Below are positions 55,577 to 64,000 of a stretch of DNA of 64,000 bases, one piece after another. The stretch lies in assembly GCA_001466705.2 (NCBI GenBank), contig LATX02000177.1, forward strand, positions 1-64,000, given 5' to 3'. Made by a program: the position numbers and the translations under genes. Numbering within the stretch: the stretch's first letter is position 1; every line of letters begins with the position of its first letter. The notes under the pieces were generated by a model that was not told the origin of the DNA, did not search any database, and saw only the letters and a program-made list of their open reading frames with translations. The stretch is from Moniliophthora roreri (taxonomy: Eukaryota > Basidiomycota > Agaricomycetes > Agaricales > Marasmiaceae).

Positions 55577-57241
55577 ATAACTTTTACCTTTTATTTCACA
55601 TGCAAATAGAGAATATTTTGCACTTTTATGGTTGAAAATGACATAGATAAGGGAATTGAGGACTAGTGTGAGCTCTGAGCAGCTAGTCAAAGCAAGTAGT
55701 AGAGAAGGATATAAAATATTAGCAGAGTAATGGTTGATAGTAGGCCATACAAGGGTATCTGGCCACTGCTAGTATGAAAATAAATAGTGAATCTGAACAC
55801 AGAGGAGCATCCTGAAACCTGTAGGGAATAACACCACATAATACTTCTCTATTGAAAGCAAACCAAAGGGAATATTTTCACTTTTAACAATATTTACAAT
55901 CTATACCAACTTGAAGGAAGAATAAAAGCCTTCAATGATACACATATGAGAATATTATTGAGAAATGGATATGAAACAGAGGATGACAAATTATTGGCGA
56001 GGGATACTTGAGATACTGAATGTCAAATTGAAGAATGAAATAGATGATCAGCTACTGGAAGAGTGCCTGTATCACAGAAAAATGGAAGACAAAGCTGTAT
56101 AACAAGAAACCAGCACAGCTGAGCTTACATGTACACTTTAAACATAGAGATGGAAGCATATTATGTGTCTATAGGGCAGATGATAGTAGACGGAGAAGGA
56201 AGGAACTGTGCAGAGCAGCATGGAAGTATAATATTTTCAAATGGAGTTGGAAGAAGAGCTGTTTGATAGAGAAAATTGCAAATGGTTAGTGTCAGAAGAC
56301 TGCACAATCGTTATAGGAAAAGAATAAAAGAGTTTATGGCTATGAAGCCTGACTACAATTGGACACTGTGACAGAGAAATTACCAAACACAGCTCAGTTT
56401 ATATAATATTTAGCACCCAACTCAGTTTTATTTGTATGTGTGACAGATATATTAGATTATTTATGTTGTAGGGTATATAAGGGGACGTGTTTTGTAGGTG
56501 GAAAGCAGGAGAGATACTGCCCACCAATTACCAGAGTGTATGATGTTGTTGTTCAGGTAGAAGAGCTACCAGCAATCAGTATTTTTCAACCACTTTGGGC
56601 CCTAGCTTATTTAGTTGTGCAAGAGGCACAGGCTAGTTGAGACCTGAGATTGTAACCCAAACCAGAGATATAAATAAAAGCTAGGAAGAGCTTAGTTTTT
56701 AATGCAAGAGGCATGTTTTCCAATAAGAGAAACATTGTATCAGTCTACTAAGAGGGTAGCTGATGTGCATCAGTATAGTCTGGTGTTTTGATGTGAATCA
56801 GAGAGGGTTTCAGGCTAGCAGTGTCTAGAAGATTTGTCCTCTTGAGAATTGTTGCAGAACATAGCTAAGAGGGCTATATTCAGGTACAAGAGGTACCTTT
56901 GTTCTCACTTAGAAGAAGTTTATTCTTTGGGCAGTTTCTGGTTGAAATCTATACCAGTATTTGCTTTCAAAGTGATTAATAAAAACACAAAACCAATAAA
57001 TATTATACAAATGAAACCCCATTTTCGATCTGAGAAGTTGTTTTGAAGGCAATCATCTCTGAACTACTGAGCAAGACATTGAGAATTATTCTTGACGTTG
57101 TGGTAACAGTGAACCATGCCGAACCAACTCGCAAACAAAACTGAGAATCAAGAACTTATATATACCTTTTTTTTGGGGGGTATTTTGGCACTACAGGCCT
57201 CGTGTTTTCATAGTAGAGGCATAGGTTTTTGAGCATCTTCA
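55577..57241 (+). repeat. LTR family X, most complete copy (1.67 kb)
   Basis: Runs from ATAACTTTTACC to GAGCATCTTCA. Contains TATA-type boxes (TTTATATAATATTTAG near 56,397 and GGTATATAAGG near 56,472). The 3' end is followed by the putative primer-binding site TCTGGAGCCTACCACGAGGG and a leader, so this is a 5' LTR. The same unit is solo, inverted, at 16,229-17,903. Confidence 0.65.
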
Positions 57242-57365
57242 TCTGGAGCCTACCACGAGGGTGGTTCTAGAGAATATTATCAGTGAATTGCTTATTGTGA
57301 AGAGATAAGCTTCAGAAAAGATGATTAGATAGAGAATATTAGTTAAGTCTTGAAGAGATTTGACN

Positions 57366-58206
57366 TATATAATATTTATCACCCAACTCAGTTTTATTTG
57401 TATTTGTGACAGATATATTAGATTATTTATGTTGTAGGGTATATAAGAGAATGTGTTTTGTAGGTGGAAAGCAGGAGAGATACTGCCCACCAATTACCAG
57501 AGTGTATGATGTTGTTGTTCAGGTAGAAGAGCTACCAGCAATCAGTATTTTTCAACCACTTTGGGCTCTAGCTTATTTAGTTGTGCAAGAGGCACAGGCT
57601 AGTTGAGACCTGAGATTGTAACCCAAACCAGAGATATAAATAAAAGCTAGGAAGAGCTTAGTTTTTAATGCAAGAGGCATGTTTTCCAATAAGAGAAACA
57701 TTGTATCAGTCTACTAAGAGGGTAGCTGACATGCATCAGTATAGTCTGGTGTTTCAATATGAATCAGAGAGGGTTTCAGGCTAGCAGTGTCTAGAAGATT
57801 TGTCCTCTTGAGAATTGTTGCAGAACATAGCTAAGAGGGCTATATTCAGGTACAAGAGGTACCTTTGTTCTCACTTAGAAGAAGTTTATTCTTTGGGCAG
57901 TTTCTGGTTGAAATCTATACCAGTATTTGCTTTCAAAGTGATTAATAAAAACACAAAACCAATAAATATTATACAAATGAAACCCCATTTTCGATCTGAG
58001 AAGTTGTTTTGAAGGCAATTATCTCTGAACTACTGAGTGAGACATTGAGCATTATTCTTGATGTTGTGGTAACAGTGAACCATGCCGAACCAACTCGCAA
58101 ACAAAACTGAGAATCAAGAACTTATATATACCTTTTTTTGGGGGGTATTTTGGCACTACAGGCCTCGTGTTTTCATAGTAGAGGCATAGGTTTTTGAGCA
58201 TCTTCA
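57366..58206 (+). repeat. LTR family X, second 3' part
   Basis: Repeats 56,400-57,241 with offset 966 after the N at 57,365. Both copies continue into the same leader sequence. Confidence 0.75.
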
Positions 58207-58226
58207 TCTGGAGCCTACCACGAGGG
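58207..58226 (+). promoter_or_regulatory. Candidate primer-binding site of LTR family X
   Basis: TCTGGAGCCTACCACGAGGG directly follows the LTR end. A TGG within a few bases of the LTR is typical of tRNA-primed elements. The partner tRNA was not identified. Confidence 0.35.
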
Positions 58227-58339
58227 TGGTTCTAGAGAATATTATCAGTGAATTGCTTATTGTGAAGAGATAAGCTTCAGAAAAGATGATTAGATAGAGA
58301 ATATTAGTTAAGTCTTGAAGAGATTTGACTTAAAACCAC

Positions 58340-58824
58340 TAGAGATCTTAGAGACAAGTAAAGATCTAGAGTAAGGGCTAGTCAAGATTAGTCCAAAGAA
58401 ACAAACCATTGAAGAATTTGTTCAAGGTTCCAGTCTACAGACAGAAGGAGCTTTGTCTAGTCAAGTCGAAGCTTCATTGTCATCACAGTCTAGTGTAGGA
58501 AGGAGAGTGACAAGGAGTCATACAAGAACTACAGGCTCACAGTTACTACAACCTGCAGAGAGTTTTACTAGAAGCAGAGTACCCATATATCCAACTTCAA
58601 CATTTGGTACTGCAGAAAGATTTCCACAGTCACAAGAGGAATTTATTCTCAGTCCAGCACCTAGAAGATATAGATTAAGAGCACTACCTAATATACCATT
58701 AATACTTTCACCAAGAGTGTCTCCCAAACAGATGGAACAGAGCAGTAGTTCCAGCTCGGAAGAAGAAGAATATTTTGAACCAGATGAAGAAATTACAGAA
58801 GATATTACTGTAGCAGAACAGACT
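58340..58824 (+). pseudogene. Gag-like N-terminus of retroelement X, cut by MITE copy 4
   Basis: The frame is open from about 58,380 (ATG at 58,453) to the MITE at 58,825. It encodes a Ser/Thr/Arg-rich leader with RRVTRSHTRTTGSQLLQPAE, RYRLRALPNIPLILSP and an acidic SSSSSSEEEEYFEPDEE. Such low-complexity leaders precede the Gag core in many Gypsy elements. No core Gag domain remains. The position directly after LTR X, primer-site candidate and leader supports the call; composition alone would not. Confidence 0.45.
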
Positions 58825-59200
58825 CACTATGTACAAGGTGTTCTTTTCATGCTATTAATACAAAGGAAATACACTCAGAATACTGCTATATATTCACTTC
58901 CAGACAACATTCAGAAAATTCTATTAGTTTCAAGCCATCATCACACATTGAAAACAGCAAGCATATTCTGTATTTTAATTTCCAGAAAAGTCCATGTTTT
59001 TTAATAATTTTATAACAATGAAATTATAAAATTATCCTTTAGTTTTCTAATTACAAATATACTAGATTCTCTGCCCTTATAAAATAGTGAGAAAACATTC
59101 AGAAAATAACTATGAAATTTTGAATTTTATATCAAGAAAAACAGGTTAAATACAAGAGGAAAATTATATGAAAACTATCTAAAAACTGCTGTAAGATATA
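58825..59200 (+). mobile_element. CACTA-type MITE, copy 4, 3'-truncated
   Basis: CACTATGTACAAGGTGTTCT start, then colinear with copy 1 for about 375 bp. It ends in AAGATATAG, where inverted repeat W begins. Confidence 0.8.
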
Positions 59201-59291
59201 GGATGCAGCAACTCTGATCATGCCAATCCACACTTGCACAACAACCTTTTGGAGGTTATCTTTTGGGTAGTTTTCCACTAGTCTTATCTTG
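59201..59291 (-). repeat. Dispersed repeat W, copy 3 (inverted fragment)
   Basis: GCAACTCTGATCATGCC to GGACAAATTACTG is the reverse complement of the W start, again adjoining X at the TTTCTCAATAATATT border seen at 51,800. Confidence 0.65.
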
Positions 59292-59695
59292 GACAAATTA
59301 CTGTTTCTCAATAATATTCTCATATGTGTATCATTGAAGGCTTTTATTCTTCCTTCAAGCTGGGTATGGATTGAAAATATTGTTAAAAGTGAAAATATTC
59401 CCTTTGGTATGCTTTCAGTAGAGAAGTATAATGTGGTGTGGTTCTCTACAGTTTTTGGGATGCTCCTCTGTGTTCAGATTCACTGTTTATTTTCATACTA
59501 GCAGTGGTTGGGTACCCCTATATGGCCTACTGTCAACCATTACTCTGCTAATATTTTGTATCCTTCTCTACTAGTTGCTTTGACTAGCTGCTCAGGGCTC
59601 ACACTAGTCCTCAATTCCCTTATATATTTCATTTTCAACCATAAAAGTGCAAAATATTCTCTATTTGCATGTGAAAATAAAAGTAAAAGTTATAC
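59292..59695 (-). repeat. LTR family X, inverted fragment
   Basis: Reverse complement of the first 160 bp plus a later 250-bp part of X, ending AAAAGTTATACATATTA. Confidence 0.65.
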
Positions 59696-59706
59696 ATATT
59701 AATGAT

Positions 59707-59770
59707 TCCTCCCATGTGACTCAAACTCCTAGACAGTTCAAACAGTATGCTTATCACTGAGACAGTCACT
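59707..59770 (-). repeat. tRNA-like segment, candidate SINE head
   Basis: On the minus strand GTGACTGTCTCAGTGATAAG (box A-like) is followed at normal tRNA distance by GAGTTTGAGTCACATGGGAG (box B-like). The 5' GTGAC and the GTCAC after the T-arm can pair only partly. It could be a decayed tRNA gene or SINE head. Confidence 0.4.
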
Positions 59771-59827
59771 CTTCTGATCTGTTTCAGCCACACAGAAGTT
59801 TTTCATCTGGATTTCTATATCACCTGA

Positions 59828-59917
<90 letters not shown>

Positions 59918-59929
59918 TAGCACCTCAAC

Positions 59930-60222
59930 ACATCCTCTTCTCTCTCCACAGCTCCATGACCTGCATCAGCTGAGTCTGACACCTCATCAGACACTATGCC
60001 ACTCTCTATTTTGCCTAAACCTTGTACAACACTCCCCTTGTCTACAAGGAAGCCACATAAGCCCTCCTGGCCATACAAACTAATCTACACCTTACCTAAA
60101 ACTCATGCTGCAGAAGCATCCATCTTTATCATTTCCACTGCAGCATTCCTTCACACCTGTAATGAGCCCAGTGCATAGCAATTCACCCTCTATGCTACAG
60201 ACCTGAGTACAGAGTCTTCTGG
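59930..60222 (+). pseudogene. Possible Gypsy Pol linker fragment
   Basis: The frame [14 protein letters not shown] ... [13 protein letters not shown] ... QFTLYATDLSTESSG resembles the segment between protease and RT in some fungal Gypsy polyproteins (a short beta strand, an AAAF-type motif, then an acidic stretch). It ends at MITE copy 5. Similarity is recalled and weak. Confidence 0.25.
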
Positions 60223-60225
60223 TAA

Positions 60226-60627
60226 CACTACATACAAGGTGTTCTTTTAACATGGTTTTCTGATTGAGAAAACACTTAATCTTCTTGCAAAGAAAAGTTT
60301 TAAAAAACCATATATAAATCCTAAATTATTCAAAATATTATATTTATTTTCTGAATGTTTTCTCACTATTTTATAAGGTAGAAAATCTAGTATATTTATA
60401 ATTAGAAAACTAGGGGATAATTTTATGGTTTCATAGTTATAAAATTATTAAAAAACACAGACTCTTCTGGAAATTAAAATACAGAGTATGCCTGCTGTTT
60501 TCAATGTGTGATGATAACTTGAAACCAATGGAATTTTCTGAATGTTGTCTGAAAGTGAATAGATAGTGGTATTGTGAGTGTATTTCCTTTGTATTAATAG
60601 CATGAAAAGAACACCTTGTACATAGTG
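60226..60627 (-). mobile_element. CACTA-type MITE, copy 5, internally deleted
   Basis: 402 bp with both ends: CACTACATACAAGGTGTTCT and, reverse-complemented, CACTATGTACAAGGTGTTCT. The middle part present in copies 1 and 2 is missing. The flanking triplets TAA and TTA differ at one base. Confidence 0.85.
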
Positions 60628-60984
60628 TTAGTACACTACAGTTTACTTGTAGATTACAACCTCTTTCTGCTTCTGATGGATCAGCTGTGGACCTTCGACT
60701 TGCTGTAGGTTCTTGTCTGCCTTCTAGTTCACTGCTCTGACAGACAACCTCTCAATTGTTGCATCCGAGTTGTAGTAAAGGTGATGGACTCCATGCATTT
60801 TCTCTTGCTCGCCTGGTAACAGGAATCTTTCAATCAGTTTGCAGATATATAAGGCTTTTATGCTGCATAGGTTGTCTGCTCATGTTCGAGCTGCAACCAA
60901 ATGATCCACAATCTATTGATTGTGAATTGAGTCATAAGGATTGATTTTATAAGCTTTTGTAATTGAAATCCACCTCTTACAGTG
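60628..60984. other. No recognisable gene
   Basis: Only short frames; a GATATATAAGG box near 60,845 is the only regulatory-like word. Nothing else is supportable. Confidence 0.4.
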
Positions 60985-61272
60985 GGCTCCAAATGAAGAG
61001 ACAAGAACTCTGTCTTCTATGAAGAACTGCTACATGCTATCTTCACTCTAAAATGCACTCTAAAAGGGCCTCTGCAACTGAAGAGCTGCTACAAAACCCA
61101 CCCACCCACACACAACACACACCAAAACCCCCAATAGAGGCTTCTAAGAGTGATAAAGTACTGTATAAGTCTACTAGGAGACTGAGTCTATCTCAAGTGC
61201 AATTCAGAGTGTCAAATGGGACAGAACTCTTTATATTTCAATTGAACAGCTTAGGTGGGTATAAGATGATAG
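60985..61272 (+). repeat. Dispersed repeat Q, copy 2, cut by Gypsy insertion
   Basis: Inverted counterpart of 39,662-39,957. It stops in GGTATAAGATGATAG, where copy 1 continues with AGCCTAAAGACTC. The Gypsy LTR starts at that point, so the young element landed in Q. Confidence 0.7.
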
Positions 61273-61735
61273 TGTTACATTACTTGCGCAGCAATGTCAA
61301 CTCAACCACTCTAACGAAGTGTCGTCTTCACTTAAGCAGCTGATCAGGTTCAAGTTCGAGTTCGTTCAGCTGTTGCTGAAGTTCAGAAGTCCCTCTATTG
61401 TTGCGTTGACACAAGCTAGTATTAACCAGGTCAAGCTGAAGACTCTAAGTCTCAGCTTGAGCACTTAAATATGTTACAACTGTTCTAATACGTGCTACAT
61501 ACATAAGAGCGGTAAGTCCAATGTTTACATAAGAATTCCCGAGGTCGTCGGAATATGAGTAATACCCGAGCTTGTCAGGGTATGAATAATACAAGAAGAT
61601 AGACGAAAAGGGGAGTGGAAAGGCATGAGTCTGATGATAATGAGAAGCATGTGGAGAGAAGAAGAAGGGGGCTGGGAAGGTGTATGAGTCCAATAGAGAG
61701 AGAAGCATAGAGTGAAAAGGAAAGAAAACATAACA
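61273..61735 (-). repeat. Gypsy LTR 3 (3' LTR of the young element)
   Basis: 463 bp, TGTTACATTACTTGCGC...AAAACATAACA in plus orientation. It is rich in CpG compared with LTR 1 and LTR 2. The minus strand just before it reads TTGAGGGGGTAA, the polypurine tract. The 5' LTR is outside the window. Confidence 0.85.
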
Positions 61736-61775
61736 TTACCCCCTCAACAAGGGGCAAACTCTGTGTTGCCAACAT

Positions 61776-63150
61776 CTACGATTCTCCATCACTGTACAGC
61801 TCCGTGTCATAGTCATATGACATATCCGGCATCTCGTCCACCATCCCCATTCTTGGTGTTGCTGGTATGATGGCAGACAGTTGCCATCCCATGGCCATTC
61901 GTTCCTCGACTGAAAGCAGTCTTGCCTTCTGGGGATCCACCCCTACGAATAGTAACTGCACGTCTCGATTGTACTCCTGAACCAATGTCTCAACACTCTC
62001 CTCCGAGATTGTCATAGGGCTCATCGTCATAACAGCGATCATCTGACATAGTGTCTGTACCCAAATCAGACCCTTGGTGCGCAATGCAGCAAGACCTTCA
62101 TTGGTCAGGGCAGTGGCTAGATGTATGTCCAGGTTGAGTTTTGAAGCATCGACGGCACATGTACTGTGGGCAATGTCAGGCGAAATGGCGTTCCAGTCCA
62201 CACACAGGGCAGAGATGCGGTTGACGAGTTGCATCATCGGGGTCTGGACCAGAGTCGGACTTCTCAAGCTGAGCCTTGGTGGGCCGTTGCCTTTTTTGGG
62301 GGTTTGGTTCTCCCGATCTTCGTCCTCGGCCTTGTCCTCGAACTCCTCAAGATCGACCTCCCCTCCAACCGTGGGGATATGCTCCACCTTCTGGAGGAAC
62401 TGAGGCCTCAGGTGTCTGAAGATTTTGGAGGTCAACAGCAGTCGAAGTTCCAGGTTGGAGCGAGGAGGCGGGGTCGATTGACTTGACCTTAGGCTTGATG
62501 TTGGGATCGGGAGTGGGGTCAGGATAAACGAGGGCATTGTTGGGATCGGAGGCGGAATGGGCAACGGAGGGGAGTTGAGTTTCGGCAGGTAAGAGTTCGG
62601 AGGTGAGTCTGGAGATGAGACTCCGAGTGTCGTTGATGTCGGGATGAGGGTATCCATTCCCATTGGTTCTTCGTCCAAGTTGGTCGATGAGGCTGAAGGA
62701 GAGGGGATCAGGGTAGACTGACATTTCTCTGGGATCTGCAGGAGGGGGCATGGACAAATGGGGATGATACGGGAATGTAGACGGTACCATAATGGGACCC
62801 GTGAGCCCCAACTGATAGTTGCAGGCATACATCACCTGGTTCGCAATTTCGAGGCTGCAGCTTTCAATGATTCTTTCAAAAAGCTCGCATTGGGTCCTGA
62901 GGAAAAACAGGCTTTTGATGCAGGGTTCCAGTCTGTTGTGCTGATCAGCAGCAGCTCAGATCTGGTCGTCGTATTGTTCGGAATTAAAGAGGTGAAGTAA
63001 TTGGTAGGGGTTGGGCTTAAGGCTGTTTGGGTAGGTGATGTTCTCTCCATATCGTCCTTCCCCTGACACAGTAGGAACAGGGCTCAGGACTCGGGCTGAC
63101 TGGCTGCTAGAAGCAGAAGAGGAAGAGGCGGCAGCGGTTGCATTGGACAT
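61776..63150 (-). pseudogene. Gypsy ORF3 downstream of pol, copy 3 (young copy)
   Basis: The ATG at 63,150 starts two bases after the pol TAA. The frame encodes a Ser/Ala-rich leader, RVLSPVPTVSGEGRYGENIT, NPYQLLHLFNSEQYDDQI, one TGA near 62,951 (tryptophan-like position), EPCIKSLFFLR, ACNYQLGLTGPIMVPSTFPY, HPHLSMPPPADPRE and a Pro/Ser-rich middle. A frameshift near 62,350-62,420 leads to the C-terminal frame with an acidic linker (LEEFEDKAEDEDRE), RISALCVDWNAISPD, GLIWVQTLCQMI, VQLLFVGVDPQKA and a tail with SYDYDTELYSDGES. Length is about 455 codons. It is homologous to 48,337-49,551 over both ends. Function unknown; no membrane or enzyme motif. Confidence 0.8.
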
Positions 63151-63152
63151 GG

Positions 63153-64000
63153 TTAATCTGGAGTGGGGATAGGGTCTCTGGGTTTTACCTGATGTTTTTT
63201 TATATATTCCTTGAGGAGGTCTAGGCAGTTCACCATTCCCTCCATTTGAATCCATTGATTATGAGACGAGTCGTACCCGGTGTATGAAACTAAAAACTCC
63301 CGGGGCCGTTTCCTCGGTCTATGTCCCACAACCGCTTCTACTTCGTATTCTTCGAATCCTTTGATAAGATCCGGGGGTGGTTCTGTGAAGCTTGGTCTGT
63401 GGGCCTTGGTCTCTTTGAACGGCGATAAAAGGGCTGCGTGGAAAACAGGGTGAATCTTCCATTGGTGTGGTAAGTCGAGCCTGTACATCACTAGTCCCAG
63501 GGCTTCGAGTACCCTGAACGGCCCTTCCCATTTTGGAGCTAACTTCTTCGAAGGGTATCCCGTGGCCAGGTTCTTTGCTTCTAGCCATACCTTTTGTCCT
63601 TCCTTAAATGTATCTAACTTCTGCTTTTCTCTTCGTATCATCCGTTGTCTTGCGAGTTCCAATAGACTTGCAGTTTCTTCCCTGATTCGTTTTAGCTCTT
63701 GAAGCTGTTCTTCTACCGAAGGGATTGTCGTTCTTTCGAATATGGTTGGGAGCGGGCGAGGATGATATCCCATCATCATGAAGAACAGAGATTTCTTGAG
63801 AACAGAATGAGTTCAGTTGTTATGTGCAAACTCTGCTAAAGGGAGGTATTCCTTCCATCGAGTTTGTTCTTTCGAGCAGAACGCTCTGAGGTAGACTTCA
63901 ATCTCCTGATTGACTCGTTCGGTTTCTCCATCTGTTTGTGGGTGAAACACCGTGCTCATCAAATGCTTGATAGACAGTTGTTTTCCCATTTCTTGAAACA
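63153..64000 (-). pseudogene. Gypsy integrase, C-terminal half, copy 3 (young copy)
   Basis: From the window end, the minus strand encodes [21 protein letters not shown] and the catalytic glutamate region [13 protein letters not shown], then [18 protein letters not shown] at 63,813-63,815 follows, in the codon shared with the other two copies. From 63,779 the frame is open to 63,153: GYHPRPLPT, LELARQRMIRREKQKLDTF, GQKVWLEAKNLATGYPSKKL, QWKIHPVFHAALLSPF and the chromodomain-like VEAVVGHRPRKRPREFLVSY. The gene ends IPTPD with TAA. CpG sites are abundant, so the element is young. The rest of pol and gag lie outside the window. Confidence 0.88.

Noticed and set aside
62074..62486. Plus-strand ORFs of 106-109 codons
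   Set aside because: Shadows of the minus-strand Gypsy ORF3, open because of its GC-rich codon use.
61776..63150. Envelope gene in the third ORF position of Gypsy
   Set aside because: No signal peptide, transmembrane helix, fusion peptide or glycoprotein-like cysteine pattern is visible.

Overview
The window looks like a repeat-rich stretch of a basidiomycete genome, most probably Agaricomycetes. The evidence is the mix of families: a Ty1/Copia element, chromodomain Ty3/Gypsy elements, a tyrosine-recombinase (Ngaro/DIRS-type) retrotransposon, hAT, Tc1/mariner and CACTA-like DNA elements, and decayed cellular genes with short GT-AG introns (D-amino-acid oxidase, a seven-helix membrane protein family, an XPG/PIN nuclease-like protein). 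The species cannot be named from sequence alone. Almost no gene is intact. Most lesions are C-to-T or G-to-A changes at former CpG sites, as expected from methylation decay or a RIP-like process.

Layout. 1-5,754: a minus-strand pseudogene of a seven-helix membrane protein, then a near-perfect 1,917-bp tandem duplication with an N at its junction. 5.75-9.1 kb: degenerate repeats, a tRNA-like sequence and the C-terminal part of a D-amino-acid oxidase on the minus strand. 9.1-14.2 kb: the N-terminal and middle part of a D-amino-acid oxidase on the plus strand, split by a complete but internally deleted Copia element with a 5-bp target duplication. 14.3-15.6 kb: AATCC-rich DNA and six 66-bp tandem repeats. 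15.6-21.6 kb: inverted partner of the left end, including the second copy of the membrane-protein pseudogene, plus a 1.67-kb solo LTR. 21.6-24.6 kb: no recognisable gene.

24.6-37.9 kb: a repeated gene (probably tyrosine-recombinase-like) whose short intron is split by an 11.9-kb Ngaro-type element with A1-ORFs-B1-A2-B2 split direct repeats. That element carries a hAT (27,474-30,169) and a nearly intact Tc1/mariner (33,259-34,664). A second copy of the host gene follows. 38-43 kb: an XPG/PIN-like pseudogene, a CACTA-type MITE and repeats. 43-51 kb: two Gypsy remnants with LTRs; the second has a CACTA MITE in its integrase and a large third ORF 3' of pol. 51.6-59.7 kb: piled-up fragments of the 1.67-kb LTR family. 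60-64 kb: MITE, gene remnants and the 3' part of a much younger, CpG-rich Gypsy on the minus strand carrying the same third ORF.

Twelve isolated N characters (445, 3838, 17221, 30406, 31054, 37199, 52230, 52699, 53786, 54640, 55576, 57365) occur, most of them where one repeat copy jumps to another. They are best read as contig joins of unknown gap size, so duplications across them may be assembly artefacts. The most novel item is the conserved third ORF of the Gypsy lineage, which starts 1-2 nt after the pol stop. The clearest evolutionary story is the oxidase gene split by Copia, where removing the element and one target copy restores the reading frame and a splice site.
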